64,000 nt of DNA from Proteromonas lacertae (Eukaryota; Sar; Bigyra; Opalinata; Proteromonadidae). Below the pieces are notes generated by a model, which had not been told where the DNA came from, did no database searches, and saw only the letters and a list, made by a program, of their open reading frames with translations. Location of the stretch: positions 1-64,000 of the forward strand of contig NGBS01000603.1 of NCBI GenBank assembly GCA_002245135.1, in the 5' to 3' direction. How positions within the stretch are numbered: position 1 is the stretch's first letter; each line of letters begins with the position of its first letter. This document shows, one piece after another, positions 51,692 to 61,734 of the stretch. Made by a program: the position numbers and the translations under genes.

Positions 51692-52121
51692 TCACTTTGA
51701 AAAATAATCTATAATTAAGGGAGCTACACGAAGACATGCAATGTATACACCAAATATAATTGCATCTCGTTTTAGTGTAGATGGTGGCATACCTCCTCCT
51801 TGACCTTGCATTGCCATCATTTGCATTAACTGTTCATTTTGAGTATCAGCTGGCATCATCATAGGATTTTCAGCTGGATGTGGTGCTGGTTCAGGATTGT
51901 TGTTGTATATCGAATAAATTAACAGTAATATCTGAATCATCAGATGATACAGAATGTGGTGAAGATGGTAGATCATCTTGCATATTACGTGGCATACCTG
52001 GGAAAAATGCATTTGAAAATGCTTCTTCTTCACTCACTTCAGTTACTCCTATATTTGCTTGAGAACTTGAAATATCAGCTGGTGTAGAATCTGGAACTTC
52101 TTCTACTCTAGAATGACTCAT
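51692..52121 (-). CDS. Small tail-anchored membrane protein, unrecognised
   Basis: The protein starts 'MSHSRVEEVPDSTPADIS', is Ser/Asp-rich and disordered, then has a Met/Gln/Pro-rich part and ends with a single hydrophobic segment ('AIIFGVYIACLRVAPLIIDYF') and a few polar residues, the layout of a tail-anchored protein of ER, mitochondria or peroxisome. The two halves are in different frames joined by a +1 step near 51891-51915 and no intron fits. Alternatives such as a Tom22- or CAML-like protein cannot be decided. Confidence 0.5.
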
Positions 52122-52213
52122 CTATCAACTTACAATAATATCTATTAATTGATATAATCGAAAAAATGCAAAAAACAAGGTTTGCTTAAATCAAGCTTTT
52201 TATTTATTTCAAA

Positions 52214-53785
52214 ATGAATTTTTGGCCTGAAGATGAAGGAGAAAGTTTGAGTTATTGCATGAAAAGGATATTTGATAGAAGATTAACAACTTTATCTGGT
52301 GGAAATCTTTCTATCAATAAAGATGACAAAATTTATATTACTCCAAAAGTATTAATTAAAGTAAATATGTTATTAGGGAATAGATAAAGGAAACCTTCAT
52401 TCTGATGATATGATTTACACAGTAGATGGTAAAGAATGGATTGGCAAATATAAACCATCAACAGAATATCCATTTCATTTAGGAATGTATAAATTAGGAG
52501 TATCTTATATGAATATAAATAGATATGAAGTTAGAAAAGACATTAAAGCAATAACTCATGCTCATTGTCCATCATTAGTGACATTTTGTGTTACACATCA
52601 AGAATTATTGTTAAATTATATGCCATTAGTAGGTAATAATATCAAACATATTGAGCAGATTATATTTGCACCACCAGGAACAAAGAAATTAGTATAAATA
52701 TTGTGATTTAAAAAGTATAATAGACAGATGCAGTTAAATCAGCTTTTGAAAAAGGACATGATATTTTATTCCTCAACAATCATGGAATAATAGTAGGAAG
52801 CAGTGTATCATTACAAAAAGCATATCAAACAATGGAATTAATTGAAAATTACTGTAATATAGTTATTAATTCACATTTACTATCAAGAATATCAAACAAA
52901 ATTGAAATACCAAAAAGAATTGAAACAATTCCATTATTATCATCATCTACTGCTTTTTCTATTTCTTCATTTAAATTATTAGAGATTAATAACATTGTTA
53001 AAGATAATGATATATATCATAATAAATTTGTAGAAAAATATAAGTCTAAATTAGAATTTGTGTGTGAAATAACTAAAAGATGTTATAATAGAGGGTATAT
53101 ATGGGGCAATGATGTATGTGTATTGATTGATAAATTAGAAACCAAATATATATGCAATTACTAAAGTAAATACTGATTTTGGATTATTTAATATCGATGA
53201 TATCAGTATAATAGAAGTGAATGAATCAAATAAAGTGAATATATATAATGTGAATGATGAAAATGATTTAATATTTTTATCTATTTTGTTTGTTAAATAG
53301 TATATATATATATATATATTATTATTATTATTACTATTAAAATAGTTTAAATGATGACATGAAATGCAATTCAATTATTTATTCATTACCTATCAATACA
53401 ATGTCATTTTCAATAGCCAAAATTCCATTTGTAAACACTGTTACTCAAGAAGGTTATTTAGTCGTTAAACATTTTTCATCATTACCTTTTGAGACTGTTT
53501 ATAAAGATGTTAATTTATTGGTAGAAACAATGAGTATTAATGATGTTGTATTAATTGATAATTGTGGATTAATTGTTAAAGGATCAAGTTTAACTCATGT
53601 ATATTTTTATATTTTATTATTTTTTATAGTGTTTTGATAGATTAGAAGTGGTTGAATCAACGTATACTATAATGAAGAACACTTTATCTATTACTGGAAG
53701 TATAACAGGTATGACTAAAGAAGAAATTGAAGAAATGAATGAAACATTTCCTTGTGATCTTGTCGTGCAAGGAAGAAAAGATTAG
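52214..53785 (+). CDS. Double class II aldolase/adducin-like protein
   Basis: Two aldolase II modules in one protein. Module 1 keeps the likely zinc and catalytic set: 'STEYPFHL' (Glu), 'THAHCPS' (His-x-His) and 'NNHGIIVGS' (third His). Module 2 has 'DNCGLIVKG' where the last His is Cys, and lacks the His-x-His pair, so it is probably structural. Introns at ~52352-52377, 52690-52723, 53300-53345 and 53600-53630 are in phase; the TAG seen near 53298 is inside an intron boundary. One +1 step is needed at 53147 (AAA-T). Likely substrate class is a sugar phosphate or related carbonyl; not certain. Confidence 0.7.
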
Positions 53786-53939
53786 GGTTGTTAATGATTA
53801 AGTAGTACTATTATAAAAAAGAAGTTCTTGAATTATCATTATTGGCTTGTGTTTAAAAAAGAAAAACGAAAAGCTTGTCATTTTGTTTGAATAAAATCTA
53901 TTGGATCTTTTCATATCTTTAATTAAAAAGTCATAAATT

Positions 53940-54705
53940 ATGGGTATATTATATATTATTAATAATATTGAATGTATGATCTAATTTTTATAGACTGCGA
54001 ACAACATATTCGTGCACCAAGTAAGAAATCTACTTAATTATTTGTTTATAGGTATTGAACCAATAGGAAATGAAATGGTAGATGGTTTATTTTCATCCAG
54101 TGATCCTGAAACAACCACTGAATTGTTCTTTATGAGTTGCAGTATTTTTTTCTTGGATTTATTATTGCTTAGAGGAACTTAATGATGATCAATTTAAAAA
54201 ATTAATATCCAACTTGACTGTTTATTCACATCTTCAAAAGCTAAAACTCCAAGGATTAGAAGATCAAAAAGCTGGTTTATTCGGAGGATTTGGTAAGAAA
54301 GCTGCTGATAAGGACAAGAAAGTTAGAAGTTTATCCGAAATAGTAGGATGGGCTTTCCCTGAATTAACTGATTTAGATTTATCAAGAAACTCTATCACAG
54401 ATATAGGTGCTAAGGCTCTTGCTATTGGTATAGCCACTTGTGTATCATTAACAACCATTGTATTATCCAGTAATCAAATCGGTAATGATGGAGCAATTGA
54501 AATTGGTAAAGCTATTACTCATTGTCCTCAACTCAAAGAATTGTTGTTATTTGATAACCAAATCGGTGATGCTGGTTTAAGTGCTTTGGGAATGATGTTA
54601 GCTAACTGTGAGAACTTACAAGTTGTCTATATAACCAACAATAAATTCTCAACAAAAGCTTATGATGAATTGAAGAATGTTTTAAGTGGAATCCACTTTA
54701 AATAG
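53940..54705 (+). CDS. RI-type leucine-rich repeat protein
   Basis: Three small introns at the 5' end (including ~54123-54176) lead into one long exon. Repeats follow the ribonuclease-inhibitor pattern: 'ELTDLDLSRNSITDIGAKAL', 'SLTTIVLSSNQIGNDGAIEI', 'QLKELLLFDNQIGDAGLSAL', 'NLQVVYITNNKFSTKAYDEL'. No signal peptide, kinase or nucleotide-binding domain; about 210-220 residues. Probably a cytosolic protein-binding scaffold. No frameshift. Confidence 0.7.
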
Positions 54706-54818
54706 GCAGATAATAAGAATATTTAATTGCAAAATATAAAATATAATATGTATATGTATTGGGATGAAAGAATTAATAAAAAAGAAAAAGATTCAAACCA
54801 CTCTATTTTTTGAAACAA

Positions 54819-56564
54819 ATGTCACTTTCTTTTTTTGGAAGGTTAGGTAATGATGTAACACCAAATGAGGATATGGAATCAGTAAGATCGTTTGCTTTTT
54901 TATTTTTCTTACTTTGTTTAGTTCTTTGTTTGGTTGCAGCGTATTAACACTCCAATCTTTATATTTGATAGATATAAATTAAGAAAAATAGCATCAGACT
55001 ATATACCAGAGCCAGGTGTTTATATTCTGATAGGATTCGTTCTCTCATTAATCATTCATGTTTCTGAAACAAAATTTAAGATGTCTGAAGTAATTAATCA
55101 GTATCTAGTGTTTGAGTCTGATATTTTCTTCATGGTACTATTGCCGATAATTATCTTTGAAGCAGGGTATTAATAATCTTGAATTTACTTATTATTAGAT
55201 ATAACATGAAACAAGATTCATTCTTTTATAATATAGGATCAATCATATCAATGGCATTTGGTGTGACAGTAGTAACAGCTTTCTTTATTGGAGCAGTGTT
55301 ATATGTTTTAGGTGTATGGAATTGGATTCCAGAATTCTCATTTATAAACGCATTAACATTTGGTTCAATAATTTCCGCAACAGACCCAGTTTCAGTGTTA
55401 TCATTATTCTCAAAATTAGGAGTTGATAATTCATTACATTCAATAGTCTTTGGTGAAAGTGTATTAAATGATGCAGTAGCAATGGTGTTATACAAAACAC
55501 TCTTAGTATTTCAAAAAAGTGAATTTACATTTACAACTGTAATAAAAGGAGTTTTTTCATTTATTAGTGTGTTTTTAGGTTCATTCAGTAGTGGAGTATT
55601 AGTTGGATGTTTAAGTGCTTTGTTATTTAAATATTTAGATTTAGTTGGTTCTGAAATGAGAGATTTAGAGAGAGGTTTGTTGTTTATTATTCCATTTATT
55701 TCTTATATGTTTGCTAATGGTTTGGATATGAGTGGTATTGTTTCAATGTTATTTTGTGGCATGACGATGTCTCATTATACATTTCATAATATTTCACCTA
55801 AAAGATATCTTTTTTTTCTTTATTCTTTTTTTTGAATTAATAATAAATGAAATTATTTCTTTAATATATATTTTTTTACTCGTCATTTTTTTAGAAGATT
55901 ATACACATTAATGGCTGAATTGTGTGAAACAATGACTTTCATTATCTTAGGTGTGTCTTTATATTCAATATTAGAATATATGAGTATTTCTTATACTTTA
56001 ATGTTTTTATCTATTCTTATTATTTTTATATCAAGATTATTAACTGTAATCCCATGTTGTGCTTTATTAAATTCCAAAAGAAAAGATAAAATAGATGGTA
56101 AAACTCAATTGGTATTATGTTGGTCTGGTTTGAGAGGAGGGATGGCTTATGCATTGTCTATAGAAGCAATGGATAGTCTGAATGATAAGACTCAAGCCAA
56201 ATTAATTGTTGCTATGACTTCTGCATATATTATATTCTCTGTTTATATTGTTGGAGTTACTTTAGCACCTATTTTAAAAGCTTTTCATATGTTTGGAGTG
56301 GAAAGTAAACCAATTCCTGTTAGTATATTTTACTATATATATATTTTAGAACATTTTGAAAAGCCTAGTAGGATTGATTGGAAGAATTTCTGTAAAAATT
56401 GTTGTACATGGCAATTTTTAGATAATGTTTATTTTAAACCTATGTTTATAAAGGAACAGCCTACTATGGATATAGATATTAATGATGATGTGTTAAGTGA
56501 TTTTGAAGATGATGATTTTGATGATTTTATACCCGTTCCAACTACTCCATCCAATAGAAAATAA
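54819..56564 (+). CDS. SLC9A8: Na+/H+ exchanger, organellar NHE6-9/NHE8-like (copy 1)
   Basis: Twelve-helix cation/proton exchanger likely acting in endosome or Golgi. 'FFMVLLPIIIFEAGY', 'GSIISATDPVSVLSLF', 'FGESVLNDAVAMVLYKTL' and 'WSGLRGGMAYALSIEAM' are the transport-core motifs; the catalytic Asp-Pro pair is intact. A short acidic cytosolic tail ends the protein. The first intron (~54938-54968) follows 'LVA' and a second (~55167-55197) splits 'EAGY'. A third is an unusual 90-nt AT-AG intron at 55805-55894. All exons are in phase and no frameshift is needed. The tandem neighbour at 56690 is its paralogue. Confidence 0.85.
55805..55894 (+). other. U12-like AT-AG intron in exchanger copy 1
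   Basis: No GT donor fits this exon end. The intron that restores 'ISPKRRLYTLMAEL' starts ATATCTTTTTTT and ends TTTTTTTAG, with TTCTTTAAT inside, close to the U12 branch consensus. It is 90 nt, longer than other introns here. Confidence 0.6.
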
Positions 56565-56689
56565 ATTTGTTTATTATTTCATTTATTATTCTATCTGTTG
56601 TATTTTTTATTTTTTGTGAGTGAAACGACTTTATTTTTTGAATTAGTGTTGTATAGAGATGTTGGAATAAGTTAAACTCAACAACGATC

Positions 56690-58629
56690 ATTAGAAAATT
56701 AATATTCGAAAATGAAACATCAAACTCTCAAACTGACGATGAAACAGCTTTCTCATTTTCACTAATGTTATTTTTATTTGGCTTACTACTCTCATTACTT
56801 ATTGCGTATATTTTAGTAGTATATTTGTAATAGATACAAGGCTAGAGAGAGCGGTTGTGAATACATTCCAGAACCAGCTTGTTATATTTTGATTGGGTTT
56901 TCATTATCATGTATTGTACATCTTACAGATAAAATGAGTATACTCTCAAAATTGATGGAGAAGTATTTGGTTTTTGAATCAAATATCTTTTTTTACTTTC
57001 TTGTTGCCAATTATTATATTTGATTCTGGGTATAATTTTAGATATATATGTAATTAATAGGTTTAATATGGGTAATATAAAATTCTTTCAAAACATTGGA
57101 TCAATCTTAGTATTAGCATTTATAAACACATTTTTAACTGCTTTATTCATTGCAATATTATTATATTTTGCATCATGGGCAAGTTATATTCATTCATTCT
57201 CATTTTTAAACTCATTTTTATTTGGTTCAATTATTTCAGCTACAGATACAATTTCAGTCCTTTCCATATTCTCGAAGTTAGGAGTTGATGATACGCTTTA
57301 TGCATTAGTATTTGGTGAAAGTATGTTTAACGATGCTGTGGCTATCGTTTTATATAAATCATTAATTTCATTCCAATATATTGGATTTAAGTGTTGGTAG
57401 TTTAATTCATGGAATTGTTTCATTTTGCAGTATTTTTTTAGGTTCTTTAAGCTGTGGAATATTAATGGGATCTTTAATAACATTATTATTTAAATATACA
57501 AATATCCATTATCCTAGAAATAAAGATTTTGAAAGAGCTTTATTATTAATCACTCCATTTTTATGTTATATGTTTGCAGAAGGTTTGAGTATGAGTGGAA
57601 TTGTTGCAATGTTATTTTGTGGTATTGTAATGTCAAGGTATACAGAACATAATATGTCTGGAAAAACATATCATTTTTATATAATATTGCAATAAAAGAA
57701 GATAATCTAATTATTTTCTTTAATAATAATTTACAAGGCATTTTTTCAGTAGATTATGTTCACTTTTAGCTATGATATCTGAAACATTAACTTTTGTTCA
57801 TTTTAGGTGTTTCAATCTATTCAATTATTGATTTAATGTTCAGATATTATTTACTTATGTTGATTAGTGTTGGAATTGTTTTTATTTCAAGATATATGTC
57901 GATATATCCATCATGTATACTTGCTAATGTAAATAGGAAAAATAAAATATCCAAAAAAGTAATGTTTATATTATCATATGCTGGACCAAGAGGATCAATG
58001 TCATTTGCTTTAGCAATCAAAGGATTAGAACAAATATTAGATGAAAATCAAAGTTATTTAATAATTGGAATGACGACCTAGTTATATTATTTTTTCTATT
58101 TTCATTATTGGAGGTAGTTTAGGTCCAATATGTAAAGCAATGAATTTGAATAATGATAAAAAAGAAATTATTGATATTATGAGTCCTAGATCATTGTCAA
58201 GTATTATTTATTGTTTATTATTATTATTATTTATAAATAGTACCAGGCGAAGATGATGAAGAAGAAGCAGTAGTAGAAGATGAAGAAGGAAAGATAATAG
58301 AAGAAGGTAATATAGATGGAAATATAATAATAAAAGAAAAAGAAAAGCAAGAAATATCATGGAAATCTTTAATTCATAATTTCAATTGGAAATATCTGGA
58401 ACATAATTACTTTAATCCATTTTTGCTGAGAGACTATGAACAATTTGATGATGATAGTAATGATGAAGATGATGAAGAAGAAAATGAAGAAAATTATAGT
58501 GATGTAATTAGTATCACAACTAATGATGATTATTATAAACTAAACAATAACATTATAAGTGAAAGAGACACTGATGAAGCAATTGAAGGAGAGAATATAA
58601 AACTACTGAATAATAGAGATGAAGAATAG
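56690..58629 (+). CDS. SLC9A8: Na+/H+ exchanger, NHE8-like (copy 2), with four +1 steps
   Basis: Tandem paralogue of the exchanger just upstream. Conserved parts: 'EYIPEPACYILIGFSLS', 'GSIISATDTISVLSIFSKLG' (Thr-Asp-Thr instead of Thr-Asp-Pro), 'FGESMFNDAVAIVLYKSL', 'GPRGSMSFALAIKG', then a long acidic cytosolic tail. The intron near 56806-56833 is in the same place as in copy 1 and there is an AT-AG intron at 57668-57749. It needs +1 steps near 56990, 57384-57399, 57796 and 58072-58082; each leaves the alignment with copy 1 at the same length. The N-terminal start is unclear. Either a gene using frameshifting or a decaying duplicate. Confidence 0.75.
57668..57749 (+). other. U12-like AT-AG intron in exchanger copy 2
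   Basis: It starts ATATCATTTTTA, contains TTTTCTTTAAT and ends TTTTTTCAG; removing 82 nt joins '..MSGKT' to 'RLCSLLAMISE', in the same position as the AT-AG intron of copy 1. Confidence 0.6.
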
Positions 58630-58791
58630 TTTTCAAAAATTAAATTAAATATATATGTGTGATATTATTAATAATATATGAATAAAATGAGTTTTTTAAA
58701 AACTGAAACGAACAAATGAAATTGGTTAATCAAAAATATTTTCATAAAATTTACCATTTTTTCATTATTTCTTTTTCTATTTTCTCTTGAT

Positions 58792-59424
58792 ATGAACAGT
58801 TATATAGATTTTCCACCATTCTATGTGTATACATTTGTCATCATATTCTATGTATCATAGTTTACAACCTGTTCTTCAAACAAGAAAACTACAATTGCAA
58901 CAGTGGAAGATGCTGATAGAAAATTATTGTCAAAATGTTAAAAATCCTATCTTTAATCTTAATTCAGCTCCAATATTTTCAAATAATCGAATAGAAAGTA
59001 TGTAGTATAAAATCGAATTATAATGAATAGGAAGCTTAAGTGCATCAGATAGAAAAGTGATAGGTCGATTATATAGTTGAAAGTAGTATATTAATAGAAT
59101 TTACTAAAAATTAGATAGCTGGTTATTATATATCTGAAAGTGAGTTGTTTATATATCCAATAGCATTAGATAAATTAGCAAATGAGATTTATTTTTACGC
59201 ACAACAAGCTGGTTTAATAAATGATGTTGAAACAATTCACAGTTTGATTGAAAATGATAAATACAAAGATGCAAGTATATATGTAATATGTATATTACAA
59301 ATAGATTTTCACAATTATGATTTTGAATATGTATATCGAGCTTTAAAATGTTTAGAAAATGATAAGAAAGTAGAAATCTTATGAAATAGAAGATGATTAT
59401 GGAATAAAATTCTTCTATTCATAA
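58792..59424 (+). CDS. VPS25: VPS25, ESCRT-II subunit
   Basis: Endosomal sorting complex II subunit with two winged helices. The N-terminal signature 'DFPPFY.LQPVLQTRKLQLQ' and 'WKMLIENYCQ' match VPS25, and the C-terminus 'EIEDDYGIKFFYS' matches the conserved '..GVKFF' end. Introns at ~58827-58859, 58999-59031 and ~59072-59114 are small; the phase of the third is not fully resolved. A +1 step at TTA-TGA (59379-59384) is needed to read the conserved end. Total ~180 residues, usual for the family. Confidence 0.8.
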
Positions 59425-59513
59425 AATACAACAATATTTCCTAAATTCTATTTATTAATTATACTTTTTTCAATATTATAAAATATATAAATAAAACATT
59501 AATAACATTAAAT

Positions 59514-60538
59514 TCATTTTTTATTAGGATTAATATGATTCTTTAATCTATCTAATATTCTTTTATTTACAGTTACTCTATCATCTTTATTATCCAACTT
59601 CACTTCTTTTCTTAATATTATTATTATCATCATTATTATTTACTATTTCATTTGCTTTTCTTTTTATCATTTTCACTGGTGTAAATATTACATTATCTTT
59701 TCTACCTATCGGTTTATTAGTTGTTAAATCAATAATTATGGATTTAGGCGGATTTTTAATTTGTTTAACTGACTCTTTATTAATAACTATGGGCCTCTTT
59801 TCATTGGATGCTTTGAATATTTTGTTGGTTATTGGAGATATTATTTCTTCTTCTTCTTCTACTTCATCTTTTTGTTGTAATATTCTTTTATCTTCTTCTC
59901 TTTCAAAATGAAGTGGAATTTCATATTGTTCTGATATTTTCTGTATTAATTTAATCATACTCTTCCTCTTTTTATTGAAATCTTTTGTGTAAATTGAATC
60001 TTTTTTATTTTTTGTCTTAGATTTACTTGAAGAACTATCATCTATCATTCTATCATTCATATTCCCTATTGAATTTATTAATCTCATCATAAAGTTTATA
60101 TTTGGAACTAATAATCTATTATTATCATTGCTTCTACTTAAAAATAACAAGATATTAGTATATTATACTTAGGTTCAACATCACAGGCATTTGTTAATTC
60201 TTTTTCTTCGAAATCTTTACTATTTTCTTTTCTTTTAATTGTAATGCCGTTTTTTCTTTTGGAATTACATAGAAACAATAAACTTTTTACTATATTTTCA
60301 TCCTCAGCCTTTGAATATTTAAATAAACGAAAATCAATACTTTTAAAGATAAAAATGGGTTATTTCTATCACATCCATCTTCTAAGTCTGATATTGTTTT
60401 ATTTTGAGTTACTCTACTTGATTGGAGTGATTTTATGTTACTTGTTAAACAAGATTCATCTGACATATTTATTGAATCAATTAAACTGTTTTCATCGTGT
60501 TTACAATTTTCATTAGATTTATCTTCCACTTTATTCAT
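59514..60538 (-). CDS. Unknown Asn/Lys-rich protein, probably nuclear
   Basis: Three exons joined by GT-AG introns (~60311-60341 and ~60141-60172). The body is Lys/Asn/Ser-rich with a basic segment ('KKRKSMIKLIQKI'), an acidic run and a Pro/Ile segment ('PPKSIIIDLTTNKPIG'). A +1 step near 59590-59610 after 'NNNIKK' extends it with a short helical end ('VNKRILDRLKNHINPNKK'). No domain recognised; nuclear localisation is inferred only from basic patches. Confidence 0.4.
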
Positions 60539-60642
60539 TTTTAAAACTTCAAATCAGTATCAAGCTTTTCATTACTAAAATTAAAAATAAAATTCACAAA
60601 ACCAATTAAAAACATTTACAAACATAAGTTTTATAAATATTA

Positions 60643-61422
60643 CTACTTCTTGTTATTCCCAAATTTGTTTAACAACTCTAATAAACCTGATTTGGTTGGA
60701 GTAACTGTTTTACACATCTCTTTACTTGCCAAATCTCTTATTGACATACATTTCTTCTTCTTACTTTTATTTTTTAATTCTATATTCTTTTCCACTTTAT
60801 TCTCTAGTCTAAGTGATTTTGGTTTTGGAGGAATATGAATAGCCTTCTTACAACATGCAATATATGATATATTACCACATTTATAGCATATAAGACTCTA
60901 ATATATTATAATTACATATATACTAGATGATTTTTATTCATTTCTTTATCTTTATGTTTTTCAATTGCTTCTCTTTGAATTTCATTATAACGTCTTAATA
61001 ATAATATACACAAATATTAATACTCGTTTGATAATCGTCTTGAAAATATGGTTTTATTTTTATTGCACTTTTTGTTGATATGATTTAGTCGAACTTTACC
61101 AGTCAAACTAGCAATTATTAAACATCCACACTTTTGACAAACTGTTTCTTTCAAACTACCAGAGATTTCTAAATATTATAACAATTATTAATATTTACTT
61201 TCATTAATTAGGAATGAGAATGTCTTCTGCTTTTCTTCTACAATATCAAATTAATTTGATATATATATATACAGAAAAGAAAGTGACAGACATTGATTTT
61301 TACTTATTATTTGCTGAGAACATTTTAACAGATACTCAATTCTTCTTTTATCAGCAATTTCAGCATCTATTTCAAATCAATTCATTACAAATACTTGATT
61401 TTGTAATTGGTTGAAATGACAT
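60643..61422 (-). CDS. Rpp21/Rpr2-like RNase P subunit
   Basis: Start 'MSFQPITKSN' is split by a 28-nt intron, then 'RRIEYLLKCSQQIISKNQ', a 34-nt intron, and 'RKAEDILIPN', typical of the helical part of Rpp21. The zinc ribbon is split over exons: 'VCQKCGCLI' and later 'LICYKCGNISYIACC'. The tail is basic ('KSLRLENKVEKN', 'NKSKKKK'). A +1 step near 61208-61212 lies between 'ILIPN' and 'SLKETVCQKC'. Rpp21 binds pre-tRNA in RNase P. The length and Cys pairs fit, but a different zinc-ribbon protein is possible. Confidence 0.6.
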
Positions 61423-61734
61423 GTCAAAATTACTTATATTAATGTAATTTGATAAAAATAAAGCAATAGCATTGATAATATTATATTTATTTATAATATA
61501 ATCAATTATTTCAGCATTGAAGAATTCTTCTGATATTTTATTCTTTTCTTATTCAGATATTCCAACTAATTTCAATCTTCCTGAAAGAATACAATGCTTT
61601 TAGAAAGGATTTTAATTCTGATTTATCTATATCTCTTTTTACTGGTATTGATAGTTCATGTAAATAAAATATATTGCAAAAGCAAACATTCATGAAATAA
61701 AAATAAAAAATAAAAATAAAATTAATAATAGATA
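61423..61734. other. Intergenic AT-rich spacer
   Basis: About 310 nt between the Rpp21-like gene and the histidine kinase stop. I find no supported gene here. Confidence 0.45.

Noticed and set aside
53285-53345. In-frame TAG ending the aldolase-like gene
   Set aside because: The TAG overlaps an intron donor (TA|GTATAT...ATAG); splicing restores the frame into module 2.
27281-59384. Alternative code with TGA as sense codon
   Set aside because: Several steps occur at TGA, but simply reading through TGA leaves the wrong frame, and TGA ends the TM9 and other genes normally. The frequent TGA is expected when GAA/GAT codons are read one base early.
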